Below the pieces are notes generated by a model. That model did no database searches and was not told the origin of the DNA. It saw nothing but the letters and a program-made list of their open reading frames with translations. The position numbers and the translations under genes were made by a program. Shown here in pieces: positions 35,646 to 43,894 of a stretch of DNA of 45,268 nucleotides. Origin of the DNA: Pseudobutyrivibrio sp. (GTDB lineage: Bacteria > Bacillota > Clostridia > Lachnospirales > Lachnospiraceae); NCBI RefSeq assembly GCF_015057185.1, contig NZ_SVEV01000029.1, forward strand, positions 1 through 45,268, read 5' to 3'. The stretch's first letter is position 1, and every line of letters begins with the position of its first letter.

Positions 35646-37313
35646 TCATAGTATACAGCTTCCTCCAATAAACTCACGTACCAGTGAATTATTAGGAATA
35701 ACGTCTGGTGCCATTGGTAGGAAATAATCCAAAAGCTTTATTAATCGCTTTGCCTCCGGATACATTGGGTGATCAGGTTCAATAGCGTAAAGCTGTGGAT
35801 CGACATACAATTTTAACACAGCCATCTCATAAATTAAAGCTGTATTGAAAATATAATCTGCACTTTCCTGGAATGGGAAAATATATTTTTCCTCTCCTCT
35901 TCGAACTGAATCCCACATTGCTATGGTCTCAGCTGCAGAAGTAGCTCTAGTTCTAGAGTCTCTAACAATACGACGAATCAATCTGCCATCGGCTGTAGAA
36001 AGCGGATTGTGTTCATCGATAGAAAGCTGTGTAAGAGCTGAAAGATAAATTTTATATTTACATTCAGCAGGAAGCGAAGCACTCATTCTATCATTAAGGC
36101 CATGAATGCCCTCAATTACAAGAATGTCATTCTGACCAAGTTGCATATAATGATCATTGTACTCACGTTTTCCAGTTTTAAAATTAAAGTTTGGAAGAAG
36201 AACTCTCTCACCATTCAAGAGCTTTACCATACATTCATTGAAATATGGTATATCCAAGCCTTCTATAGTCTCAAAATCTTTCTCGCCATACTCATCTATT
36301 GGCATCTGTTCTCTGTTAAGGTAGAAATCATCCAGTGGCAATGGATGAGGCACGCAGCCTAATGCCCTCAAATGAGCCGAAAGCTTATGAGAAAATGTGG
36401 TCTTTCCAGAAGATGAAGGACCAGCCATCATAACAAATTTAATATCTTTGTTTGAAGCAATTTTATGTGCTAAGTCACCTATATTATTTTCCATTATTGC
36501 TTCTTGAGAAAGAACAATATCTTTGATTCTTCCTGTGCAAATTGCTTCATTTAAGGCTCCAACTGTTGGCACATTCATAGTGCGACCAAAAGCTGAGGAT
36601 TGCTGCTGAACGTTAAATAGCTTGATTGGGTTAGGAAACTCAGCAACCTTCCTTGTATCTCCCTTTAATTTGTCACCATTAGGGAATAAAAGCATGAAGC
36701 CATGCTCAAATTTCATCAAGTCAAAATATTTAAGATATTTTGTGGACGGAACCATGTAACCATAAAAGTAATCAATACATCCATCTAAGTTGTAAACATT
36801 AATATTCGAACTGGTTCGATATTTAAGAAGCTGCTCTTTATCCTTCATATTGAAGTTATGGAACATTTCTCTAGCCTGAGATGTTTTGATGGAGTACTTT
36901 TTCAACGGTAAATCCTTTTCCACTAACTCAAGCATAACCTTTTTTAATTCCTGAAGTTTCTCTTCTGTAACATCACTAAATCTGTCCAATGTACAGAAAT
37001 CGCCCTGTGCAAGAGAATGCTCCACTCTAAGGTATGCATTATTGGGAAAAGCTGGATAAACATCCATAAGAGCTCTTTGCAGAAGGAAAGCCACACTTCG
37101 CCTGTATGCACGTCTACCATCCTTGTCTGCTGTAGTCAAGAATTTTAACTCACCATCTCCAGAAACAGCTTTGCTCAGTTCTGCTAAGCCGCCCTTGTAC
37201 AATGCAAGCACAATGTCATCTTTGTGTTCTGGCTGATGAATGGCCGCTATTTCTGTTAATAATGTGCCATCATCATAAAATTCTTCCTTACCGTTAATAA
37301 TTACTTTTGCCAT
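35646..37313 (-). CDS. Uridine/nucleoside kinase with ThrRS-like N-terminal region
   Basis: The 555-residue protein joins an N-terminal TGS-like and threonyl-tRNA-synthetase second-additional-domain-like region (residues 1-about 200; VIINGKEEFYDDGTLL, RVEHSLAQGDFCTLD) to a C-terminal phosphoribulokinase/uridine kinase domain with Walker A MAGPSSSGKTTFSHKL (near 292), PLDDFYL and VIEGIHGLND. This fused architecture is known in Firmicutes and Thermotoga as a nucleoside kinase family. It probably phosphorylates uridine or another nucleoside with ATP; the role of the synthetase-like part is unknown. GGAGGAG precedes the start, 12 nt after trmK. It closes the dgt-dnaG-rpoD-trmK gene row. Confidence 0.87.
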   Translation of the reverse strand: MAKVIINGKEEFYDDGTLLTEIAAIHQPEHKDDIVLALYKGGLAELSKAVSGDGELKFLTTADKDGRRAYRRSVAFLLQRALMDVYPAFPNNAYLRVEHSLAQGDFCTLDRFSDVTEEKLQELKKVMLELVEKDLPLKKYSIKTSQAREMFHNFNMKDKEQLLKYRTSSNINVYNLDGCIDYFYGYMVPSTKYLKYFDLMKFEHGFMLLFPNGDKLKGDTRKVAEFPNPIKLFNVQQQSSAFGRTMNVPTVGALNEAICTGRIKDIVLSQEAIMENNIGDLAHKIASNKDIKFVMMAGPSSSGKTTFSHKLSAHLRALGCVPHPLPLDDFYLNREQMPIDEYGEKDFETIEGLDIPYFNECMVKLLNGERVLLPNFNFKTGKREYNDHYMQLGQNDILVIEGIHGLNDRMSASLPAECKYKIYLSALTQLSIDEHNPLSTADGRLIRRIVRDSRTRATSAAETIAMWDSVRRGEEKYIFPFQESADYIFNTALIYEMAVLKLYVDPQLYAIEPDHPMYPEAKRLIKLLDYFLPMAPDVIPNNSLVREFIGGSCIL

Positions 37314-37325
37314 AGCCCACTCCTC

Positions 37326-38039
37326 CTACAGTAAGTTTTGCACCTGTCTGATTAGTTCAAGCTCAGCCCTAAGTTGTCCACAACGCAATTCAATTGCAGG
37401 GCTCTTTTCCACGTTATTCTTTTCAAGATTAACAAGAATTGAACTGTACTCTTTTTGATTTTTATCAAGAAGCTTCAAAAGAAGCTCTGGTGCCTTCTGT
37501 ATTATTATAGGTCCGTATGTAAGCTCTGCATCAGAATACTGAGGACGCTTATTCGCATCTGCTTCATAATGTATTTTAATTATTGGATAAATCTTGTTTT
37601 CTTCACAAGTCAAATCCTCGTCTGTAATAACAAATCCCATCTCTCCAAGGAGTTTTCTGAGGGAATAATAATCAGACTGAGGTTCAATAATAATGCACTC
37701 TGCCGACTTTGCCACTTCTTCGCCAGCCATAATAATTTTGCCGATTAGAGTGCCACCCATTCCACAAATACTAATTACCTGAGCCTCTCCCACAGCCAGT
37801 TGCTTTAGGCCATCAGAAAGTCTCAGCTCTGATTTATCAGAAAAACCTGCTTCTTCAAGATTTTTCCTAGCTTTATCCAAAGGACCTTGATTAACATCCA
37901 TAGCTATCGCCTTTTGGGCTACCCCATTTTCTAGGATTGCCAATGGAAAATAACCATGATCTGTCCCCACATCAGCCAATGTATGGCAGTGGGGAATCAT
38001 GTCAAATACGATTTGTAATCTATGAGATAATTTTATCAT
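37326..38039 (-). CDS. trmK: tRNA (adenine(22)-N1)-methyltransferase TrmK
   Basis: A 237-residue SAM-dependent methyltransferase. The N-terminal half has the Rossmann motif ADVGTDHGYFPLAIL (near 21-35), AMDVNQGPLDKARKNL and ISICGMGGTLIGKII, then QSDYYSLRKLLGEMGF; the C-terminal third is a coiled coil. These match TrmK (YqfN), which makes m1A22 in bacterial tRNAs. Its position right after rpoD is conserved in Firmicutes. The ATG lies only 4 nt after the rpoD stop and has no clear Shine-Dalgarno, so it probably depends on translational coupling. Confidence 0.93.
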   Translation of the reverse strand: MIKLSHRLQIVFDMIPHCHTLADVGTDHGYFPLAILENGVAQKAIAMDVNQGPLDKARKNLEEAGFSDKSELRLSDGLKQLAVGEAQVISICGMGGTLIGKIIMAGEEVAKSAECIIIEPQSDYYSLRKLLGEMGFVITDEDLTCEENKIYPIIKIHYEADANKRPQYSDAELTYGPIIIQKAPELLLKLLDKNQKEYSSILVNLEKNNVEKSPAIELRCGQLRAELELIRQVQNLL

Positions 38040-38043
38040 TTTT

Positions 38044-39444
38044 TTATTGATCTAAGTAGTCCTTAAGTTTTCTACTGCGGCTAGGATGACGAAGCTTTCT
38101 AAGAGCCTTTGCCTCAATCTGACGAATACGCTCACGAGTAACGTTGAACTCTTTACCTACTTCTTCAAGTGTGCGAGCCTTGCCGTCCTCAAGACCAAAT
38201 CTAAGGATAAGCACACGCTGCTCACGCTCTGTAAGAGTATCAAGAACCTCATGTAACTGCTCCTTTAATAATGTAAATGTAGCAGCCTCTGCTGGAACTG
38301 GTACATTCTCGTCAGGAAGGAAATCTCCAAGGTGGCTATCTTCCTCCTCACCGATAGGTGTCTCAAGAGAAACTGGCTCCTGAGAAATCTTAAGAATTTC
38401 ATGTACTCTATCTACAGTAATTCCCATTGCTGCAGCGATTTCTTCTGGAGTTGGTTCACGGCCATACTCCTGTAGTAACTGTCTAGAAACTCTGATAAGT
38501 TTGTTGATTGTCTCAACCATATGTACAGGAATACGGATTGTACGAGCCTGATCGGCAATAGCACGTGTGATAGCCTGGCGAATCCACCATGTTGCATATG
38601 TAGAGAACTTGTATCCCTTGTGGTAATCAAACTTTTCAACAGCCTTCATAAGACCAAGGTTACCTTCCTGAATAAGATCAAGGAAAAGCATACCACGTCC
38701 TACGTAACGCTTTGCGATAGAAACAACAAGTCGTAAATTTGCCTCAGCAAGCTTGTTCTTTGCAACCTGGTCTCCCTCTTCCATTCTCTGAGCAAGCTCA
38801 ACTTCTTCTTCTGCAGAAAGAAGTGGTACCTTACCAATTTCCTTAAGGTACATACGAACTGGATCCTCGATGCTGACAGAATCAGGAACTGACATGTCAA
38901 TATCTTCTAAATCCTCGTCATCACTTGCAAGTAAAAGTGCATCAGATGGGCCTGAAGAGAAGTTTACATCGATACCCTTTTTATCAAGGTATGTAAGGAT
39001 GCGCTCCATCTGCTTTGCATCAATTTTATAGTCCTTTAAGAACTCTGAAATCTCATAATCCTCAATGATGCTCTTCTGAGATTTAGCGATTTTGATAAGC
39101 TCTGAAACCTTTGAATCAAGCTCATCACTACCAAATGAATCGCCGTCATCATCATCGTCGTCATCATCTACATCATCCATCATAGATGTCTTAGCACCTA
39201 CTGAAGCTAAGAATTCATCAACGTCATCATCATCTTCTGTCTCGTCGATGTTATCAAAATCATGTTCATTGAACTCAAGGTCTTCTGCTGAAATCTCCTC
39301 TAGGTCACCGAAATCAACATCTTTATCCTCTGTTTCTACACCATCAGAATCATCGGCATCTTCCTCAGCCTGAGCTAAAAACTCATCAGCTGCGGCTTTC
39401 AAATCTCCACTTTCAATCAACTCGTCAACTTTCTTTTTTGCCAT
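38044..39444 (-). CDS. rpoD: Primary sigma factor RpoD (SigA)
   Basis: The housekeeping sigma factor. Of 466 residues, the C-terminal part is canonical: region 1.2 ([21 protein letters not shown]), region 2 ([19 protein letters not shown] and [18 protein letters not shown]), region 3 and region 4 with the helix-turn-helix [20 protein letters not shown]. The N-terminus is unusual: between residues about 20 and 112 there is a long Asp/Glu-rich stretch, including an uninterrupted run of eight Asp, before the region 1.1-like helix ([32 protein letters not shown]). AAAGGAAC precedes the start. It lies 12 nt after dnaG in the classical macromolecular synthesis operon. Confidence 0.97.
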   Translation of the reverse strand: MAKKKVDELIESGDLKAAADEFLAQAEEDADDSDGVETEDKDVDFGDLEEISAEDLEFNEHDFDNIDETEDDDDVDEFLASVGAKTSMMDDVDDDDDDDDGDSFGSDELDSKVSELIKIAKSQKSIIEDYEISEFLKDYKIDAKQMERILTYLDKKGIDVNFSSGPSDALLLASDDEDLEDIDMSVPDSVSIEDPVRMYLKEIGKVPLLSAEEEVELAQRMEEGDQVAKNKLAEANLRLVVSIAKRYVGRGMLFLDLIQEGNLGLMKAVEKFDYHKGYKFSTYATWWIRQAITRAIADQARTIRIPVHMVETINKLIRVSRQLLQEYGREPTPEEIAAAMGITVDRVHEILKISQEPVSLETPIGEEEDSHLGDFLPDENVPVPAEAATFTLLKEQLHEVLDTLTEREQRVLILRFGLEDGKARTLEEVGKEFNVTRERIRQIEAKALRKLRHPSRSRKLKDYLDQ

Positions 39445-39456
39445 TTTTGTTCCTTT

Positions 39457-41226
39457 CTATATTGAAATGTTAGCACGTTCAAGTTCTTGTAGCATCTTTG
39501 CGCCAGTAATTGTGCTTTTGAAATCAGCTCCATTCTTTTTGGATAACTCAAGGGAATTCTTTTTTATTCTAAGTAAAGTTTCTTTTAAGGCTTTGCTTAG
39601 ATCAGAATTATTTGTTAATTCGCCAACAGTGGTGTTAAAAAGGGCTGCAACAGTTTTGCGCTCTTCCTCCTCCATAAACAAATCAACTATCCTAGCCGTA
39701 TCCACAGGCTGATTTGATTGGCAATAATTAAATACTTCACTTGCCACTTTTTTATATACACCATCTTCAAAATCATCAGGAGTAACATATTTGCTAATCT
39801 TTGAATAAATAGATGGCTCCTCAACCAGCCAAGTAATTAAAAGACGCTGGGAAATTTTCATTCCGTCATCCTTTGCCTTTGCTGATTTGATTCGTGTTTC
39901 ATGAGTCTGGTCATCCTTTTTGGCTGTAATACCAGATGATCCCAGCTCGATAATATATTTAGCCAGCGCATCCTTTGGTATGTTAAACCTAGATGCAACA
40001 GCCTCTGTATAATTTTCTCTCTCCAGCTGTGTTGGAAACTCGAGAACAATCATACGTGCAGCTTCCTTTTGGAAATCAGATTTTTTCTCTGGATCAGTCA
40101 AATCATAATTATTCTGAAGCATTCTGATTTGATACATGAAGCTGTTTTCTGCATTCTGTATACGCTTTTCGTATTCCTCTGCGCCCAGATTTTTGATAAA
40201 TTCATCTGGATCCTTGTAAGGGTTCATATTGATGATTCGACAAGAAATACCTGCTCTTTTTAGAATAGGTATCGCTCTCAGTGCAGCCTTTTGACCAGCA
40301 CCGTCAGAGTCATAACTGAGATAAACATCCTTTACGTAGCGTTTTAACATTCCGGCATGGCCTTCCGTCAAAGCGGTACCTAATGAAGCAACAGCATTGT
40401 CGAATCCAGCCTGATGTAAGGAAATAACATCCATGTATCCCTCGCAAAGAATGAACTGCTCTCGTCTAGTTTTGCGAGCAAAATACAAACCAAATAAGGT
40501 ACGAGACTTATTAAAAATCTCTGTCTCTGGTGAGTTAAGGTATTTAGGCTCGCCATCTCCCATAACTCGACCACCAAAGGCAACTACTTTGCCATTGGCA
40601 TCAAATATAGGAAACATTGCACGGTTCCAAAATTTGTCATGGCCACCACGTTTCTCGTCGATGGTAATAAGACCGCAGTCCTTTAATATGTCATCATCAT
40701 ACCCCTTTTCCCTAAGGTATTTGTACAGGGAATCTGAGTATTTGCTGGTGCAGCCAAGGCCAAATTTGTGCAACGTCTCTGGCGTCAAGCCTCGCTTTGT
40801 AAAATAAGCCATAGCCTGCTCACCACCTGGCGAACGAAGCAGCTTGTAATAATAACCTGCAGCTTCTTTGTTAATTTCAAACAATCTGCTACGCCTATCA
40901 GCTGTCCTACGCTCCTGGGCTGTCATTTCTCTCTGTGGCAAGCTAACTCCGCATTGGTTAGCCAACTCCTCCACAGCTTCTTTAAATGTCATATTCTCAT
41001 AGTTCATCAGAAAGCTAAAAGCATTTCCTCCGGCACCGCAGCCAAAGCAGTAATACATTTGCTTCTGAGGACTCACAGAAAATGACCCTGTTTTTTCATT
41101 ATGAAAGGGACATAGTCCAAAATATTGGCTGCCCTTTTTTTGTAAATTGACGTACTTTGAAATAACATCGACAATATCCGTTCTAGAACGAACTTCCTCG
41201 ATGACTTCCTCTGGATAATAAGGCAT
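39457..41226 (-). CDS. dnaG: DNA primase
   Basis: DnaG makes the RNA primers for replication. The 589-residue protein has the N-terminal CHC2-type zinc finger (GLCPFHNEKTGSFSVSPQ, then YYCFGCGAGG), the TOPRIM core with ILCEGYMDVI and YLSYDSDGAGQKAALRA, and a C-terminal helicase-binding domain that is more divergent. GAGGGAG precedes the ATG. It follows dgt by 33 nt and precedes rpoD by 12 nt. Confidence 0.97.
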   Translation of the reverse strand: MPYYPEEVIEEVRSRTDIVDVISKYVNLQKKGSQYFGLCPFHNEKTGSFSVSPQKQMYYCFGCGAGGNAFSFLMNYENMTFKEAVEELANQCGVSLPQREMTAQERRTADRRSRLFEINKEAAGYYYKLLRSPGGEQAMAYFTKRGLTPETLHKFGLGCTSKYSDSLYKYLREKGYDDDILKDCGLITIDEKRGGHDKFWNRAMFPIFDANGKVVAFGGRVMGDGEPKYLNSPETEIFNKSRTLFGLYFARKTRREQFILCEGYMDVISLHQAGFDNAVASLGTALTEGHAGMLKRYVKDVYLSYDSDGAGQKAALRAIPILKRAGISCRIINMNPYKDPDEFIKNLGAEEYEKRIQNAENSFMYQIRMLQNNYDLTDPEKKSDFQKEAARMIVLEFPTQLERENYTEAVASRFNIPKDALAKYIIELGSSGITAKKDDQTHETRIKSAKAKDDGMKISQRLLITWLVEEPSIYSKISKYVTPDDFEDGVYKKVASEVFNYCQSNQPVDTARIVDLFMEEEERKTVAALFNTTVGELTNNSDLSKALKETLLRIKKNSLELSKKNGADFKSTITGAKMLQELERANISI

Positions 41227-41259
41227 TTATTCTCCCTCTAAGTATATATGTAGCGATTC

Positions 41260-42276
41260 CTAGAATCCGTCTACCACCCATGCTTTTGGCATGAAGAATT
41301 CATTAAATTTAGTAATACAATATTGGTCGGTCATGCCTGAAATATAATCGCAAATGATTCTCTCTCGGCTCTCGCCATCGATTTCCATAGCTCTATATCT
41401 GGATGGAATCTCCTGGAAATGCTCAGTGTAATATCCGTATAATTCTTTGATCATACGCTTTGCTTTGACCTCTTCCACCTTTGCTACAGAATCCTTGTAA
41501 ACATTAGCAAACATAAATTTGCGAAGCTCCGACATAGCCTGTTCAATTTCAGGTGACATTTTAATGACAGGGCTATCCTGACTAGATATGATGACGTCAT
41601 GAATAAGAGTGTCCAATCTGACAGCTGAAGTCATTCCAAGAGTCTTTCTGATTTCCCATGGAATATCGTCCTCTGTGAGAATCTGTGCTCTGATAGCGTC
41701 ATCAATATCACTATTTACATATGCAATTTTGTCAGAAAGACGCACAATCTGTCCCTCTGGCGTAGCTGGGTGTCCGCTAGTCTGATGATTGCGAATACCG
41801 TCAATAACCTCCCAGGTGAGATTGAGTCCCTGACCACCCTTTTCAAGCTTCTCAACAATACGAACGCTCTGCTCTGAATGAATAAATCCTGTAGGGCACA
41901 GTTCATTAAGCTGAGCCTCTCCTGCATGACCAAATGGAGTGTGGCCCAAATCATGACCTAAAGCAATCGCCTCAACCAAATCCTCATTAAGTCTAAGTGC
42001 CTTGGCAATTGTCCTGGCGTTCTGTGAAACTTCTAAGGTATGAGATAATCTCGTTCTGTAATGATCACCCTGAGGAGTAAGAAATACTTGTGTTTTATTC
42101 TTCAATCGGCGAAATGCCTTGCTATGAAGAATCCTATCTCTATCTCTCTGAAATAGAGGTCTGATATCACACTGTGGCTCGTCCTTGGCACGGCCACGTG
42201 AATTCTCATTGAGCGTTGCGTAAGGGCTAAGATTTTCCCTCTCCATCTGCTCAATCATTTCTCTTATTGTGCCCAT
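41260..42276 (-). CDS. dgt: Deoxyguanosinetriphosphate triphosphohydrolase-like protein
   Basis: An HD-domain enzyme that splits dNTPs into deoxynucleosides and triphosphate. The 338-residue protein shows RDRILHSKAFRRLKNKTQVF, RTRLSHTLEVSQNARTIA, the HD motif ALGHDLGHTPFGHAGE, and EVIDGIRNHQTSG, with a later KIAYVNSDIDDAI. I start at the ATG at 42276, where GGGAGG stands 5 nt upstream; an in-frame ATG at 42351 would add 25 non-conserved residues and run close to the tRNA terminator. It heads the dgt-dnaG-rpoD row. Confidence 0.94.
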   Translation of the reverse strand: MGTIREMIEQMERENLSPYATLNENSRGRAKDEPQCDIRPLFQRDRDRILHSKAFRRLKNKTQVFLTPQGDHYRTRLSHTLEVSQNARTIAKALRLNEDLVEAIALGHDLGHTPFGHAGEAQLNELCPTGFIHSEQSVRIVEKLEKGGQGLNLTWEVIDGIRNHQTSGHPATPEGQIVRLSDKIAYVNSDIDDAIRAQILTEDDIPWEIRKTLGMTSAVRLDTLIHDVIISSQDSPVIKMSPEIEQAMSELRKFMFANVYKDSVAKVEEVKAKRMIKELYGYYTEHFQEIPSRYRAMEIDGESRERIICDYISGMTDQYCITKFNEFFMPKAWVVDGF

Positions 42277-42343
42277 TTTAGCCTCCCAATAATATGAAGC
42301 AATACAAATAATGTTAATGTAACGGGAACCTCTATAAAACAAA

Positions 42344-42380
42344 TTACGCAAGAAAAAAGGATATCCTTTTTCTTGCGTAA
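42344..42380 (-). terminator. Near-perfect palindromic hairpin after tRNA-Leu
   Basis: A 37-bp palindrome centred on GGATATCC, with arms built on TTACGCAAG and CTTGCGTAA and one unpaired A. On the minus strand it is followed by AATTTGTTTT and is the likely tRNA terminator; on the plus strand it is followed by AAAAA. It lies just upstream of the dgt leader. Confidence 0.72.
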
Positions 42381-42397
42381 AAAATTTTAAAATATAA

Positions 42398-42481
42398 TGC
42401 AGAAGAAGGGACTTGAACCCTCACGGTGTTGCCACCACTGGCACCTGAAGCCAGCGCGTCTGCCGATTCCGCCACTTCTGC
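42398..42481 (-). tRNA. tRNA-Leu (anticodon CAG)
   Basis: An 84-nt type II tRNA. Acceptor GCAGAAG pairs with CTTCTGC; D arm GGCGGAATCGGCAGACGC; anticodon stem CTGGC/GCCAG with loop TTCAGGT gives anticodon CAG, which reads CTG leucine codons. A variable arm (TGGCAACACC region) and GGTTCAAGTCC T arm follow. The 3' CCA is not encoded (discriminator A, then TT), so it must be added post-transcriptionally. Confidence 0.96.
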
Positions 42482-42492
42482 GAACATTTAGT

Positions 42493-42521
42493 ATTCTAAA
42501 GAATTGAGGTTCTTTAGTCAA
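42493..42521 (-). promoter_or_regulatory. Promoter of tRNA-Leu with an internal dyad
   Basis: TTGACT (42521-42516), 17-nt spacer, TAGAAT (42498-42493) on the minus strand. CTAAAGA and TCTTTAG form a 7-bp dyad that spans the spacer and touches both boxes. Confidence 0.82.
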
Positions 42522-42558
42522 GGGAATACCAGCATTTATTCTGTAATATTTTTACATC

Positions 42559-42610
42559 AAAAACGGGCGACACCAACTCGAAACCACTTGATTCCTAGCT
42601 GATGCCGCCC
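42559..42610 (-). terminator. Terminator of the candidate ncRNA
   Basis: GGGCGGCATCA (42610-42600) pairs with TGGTGTCGCCC (42575-42565) in an 11-bp, GC-rich stem with a 24-base loop; five T follow on the minus strand. No protein gene lies upstream within about 540 bp, so it must serve a noncoding transcript or the distant acetyltransferase gene. Confidence 0.85.
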
Positions 42611-42740
42611 CTGAAATTCGATCCCAATGGACTATACCTCTCATTCTGCTTTATTTTTTCATGTCACTGTCCATTTGAAAACTTTTATCAGTGATGGACC
42701 TCATCATGAAATTGTCGCGTGTTTTTAATGTTAATTCTCT

Positions 42741-42878
42741 GGTGGACTATACCTCCAATCACTAGATTTTAACATCTTCTTTGGTTAAAAATTAATCCTC
42801 TGGTGGACTATACCTCCATTCACTAGATTTTAATAACCAACTTAAAATAAAATTAATGTTTTGGTGGACTGTACCTCC
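42741..42878 (-). repeat. Three 61-bp spaced direct repeats of GGAGGTAYAGTCCACC
   Basis: On the minus strand GGAGGTACAGTCCACC starts at 42878, and GGAGGTATAGTCCACC at 42817 and at 42756, exactly 61 bp apart. Conserved flanks (ATTAA after, TTAAAATCTAGTGA before) leave only about 15-20 variable bases per unit; the two full units agree at roughly three quarters of positions. A diverged copy, AGAGGTATAGTCCATT, starts at 42641. Confidence 0.93.
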
Positions 42879-42915
42879 CTTTCTTTAAGTTCTTTATATC
42901 TCTGTTGTTAATATT

Positions 42916-42943
42916 ATTATATCGTGGCTTTTATAAATTGCAA
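42916..42943 (-). promoter_or_regulatory. Promoter of the candidate ncRNA (proximal)
   Basis: TTGCAA (42943-42938), 16-nt spacer, TATAAT (42921-42916) on the minus strand; start near 42909, about 31 nt before the first repeat. Confidence 0.7.
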
Positions 42944-42947
42944 GACA

Positions 42948-42975
42948 ATTATACTAAAAACCAAATCTTTGTCAG
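42948..42975 (-). promoter_or_regulatory. Promoter of the candidate ncRNA (distal)
   Basis: CTGACA (42975-42970), 16-nt spacer, TATAAT (42953-42948) on the minus strand. Two closely spaced promoters of this quality in front of a gene-free stretch argue for active transcription. Confidence 0.7.
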
Positions 42976-43024
42976 ATATTTCAATGTTCGATTATTTGTT
43001 TTGTGTAAATTGCAAATTGAAAAT

Positions 43025-43075
43025 CTGGGAAGCCGCATAAAATATAGCTTCTCTTATTTTATGCAGCAACCCCAG
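43025..43075 (-). terminator. Possible terminator of the acetyltransferase gene
   Basis: A two-part structure: an outer CTGGG/CCCAG stem and an inner perfect 10-bp stem GCATAAAATA/TATTTTATGC with a 10-base loop. On the minus strand it is followed by ATTTTCAATTT. The 43076-43150 stretch before it holds nothing I can name. Confidence 0.55.
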
Positions 43076-43150
43076 TACTTTCAAGGATTTTACTGGACTA
43101 TTTCTAGCGAATCGTCCTTATTTACACGCAGTGTTCAATCATTTTCTCAC

Positions 43151-43819
43151 CTAGTTTGGAGCAGTTGGATATCTATCAGCATCATCAGCTTCTGATTCTA
43201 TTCTTTGAATATCCTGTAGGGCTTCATCATCTATCTTTCTGCCTGCATAAAATGTATCTCTATCCGCCTCAGTAATTTTTCTAATAACTCTACATGGATT
43301 ACCGGCAGCAATAGACCACTCAGGAACATCCTTGGTCACAACAGAGCCTGCGCCAATAACAGAATTAGAGCCAATATTTACCCCTGGACAAATGACAACA
43401 TTACCGCCAATCCAAACATTGTCCCCAATAGTAATATCAATACCATATTCATACATAGTATTTCTAGTGGCAGGATGAACTGGATGACCTGCTGTATAAA
43501 TGGCAACGTTAGGTGCCAGCTGCACATTATCGCCTATACGGATTTTACCTACATCAAGCATTGTACAATTGTAATTGGCAAAGAAGTTTTTACCAACCTC
43601 AATATGAGTACCATAATCACAATAAAATGGCGGATTAATAAACGCTTCATTATCAGCACTTTTAATCAGCTCATTTGCTATAGCCTTTATAGCATCAAAA
43701 TCGGCCCTATCAGCAGTATTCAATTTCTGAGTAAGTCTGCGAGCAATTTTCTGTTCCTCAAAAACCTCATCATCAGAAATATATACAAGCCCCCTGTCTC
43801 TACGTTCGATATTATTCAT
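43151..43819 (-). CDS. Hexapeptide-repeat O-acetyltransferase (maltose/galactoside acetyltransferase type)
   Basis: A 222-residue trimeric left-handed beta-helix enzyme that transfers acetyl from acetyl-CoA to sugars. The N-terminal Mac domain (EEQKIARRLTQKLNTADRADF) is followed by FINPPFYCDYGTHIEVGKNFFANYNCTMLDVG (given here in pieces: NPPFYCDYG and NYNCTMLDVG), the active-site AGHPVHPATR, and hexapeptide repeats IGDNVWIGGNVVICPGVNIG and SVIGAGSVVTKDVP. The C-terminus is extended by about 35 residues and is acidic. Exact sugar unknown. GGGGG stands before the ATG. Transcribed alone, as far as can be seen. Confidence 0.92.
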   Translation of the reverse strand: MNNIERRDRGLVYISDDEVFEEQKIARRLTQKLNTADRADFDAIKAIANELIKSADNEAFINPPFYCDYGTHIEVGKNFFANYNCTMLDVGKIRIGDNVQLAPNVAIYTAGHPVHPATRNTMYEYGIDITIGDNVWIGGNVVICPGVNIGSNSVIGAGSVVTKDVPEWSIAAGNPCRVIRKITEADRDTFYAGRKIDDEALQDIQRIESEADDADRYPTAPN

Positions 43820-43894
43820 TGTAAAAATCCCCCATGTTTATACTTTTAATCAGCTTCCACCATTTTACCATATATCCTCTCGACAATAGACGTT

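Larger units (their letters stand above)
42559..42909 (-). ncRNA. Candidate structured noncoding RNA with 61-bp repeats
   Basis: This 350-nt stretch has no plausible ORF on the minus strand but has the layout of a transcript: promoters at 42916-42975, a repeat region (42741-42878), a structured middle (TCATG/CATGA enclosing TCACTG/CAGTGA, with GTCCA/TGGAC able to pair alternatively, about 42662-42712), a fourth repeat-like motif at 42626-42641 and a strong terminator (42559-42610). I do not recognise the family; tmRNA, 6S, SRP RNA and common riboswitch signatures are absent. Expression is inferred. Confidence 0.65.

Noticed and set aside
39092-39373. Ser-rich plus-strand ORF of 93 residues
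   Set aside because: Antisense of the Asp/Glu-rich tract of rpoD.
42741-42878. A short CRISPR array
   Set aside because: The repeats are imperfect, only three to four, the variable parts are about 15-20 bases and partly similar, and no cas gene is present.
42905-43195. Plus-strand ORF of 96 residues
   Set aside because: It overlaps the ncRNA promoters and runs into the 3' end of the acetyltransferase gene; no ribosome binding site.
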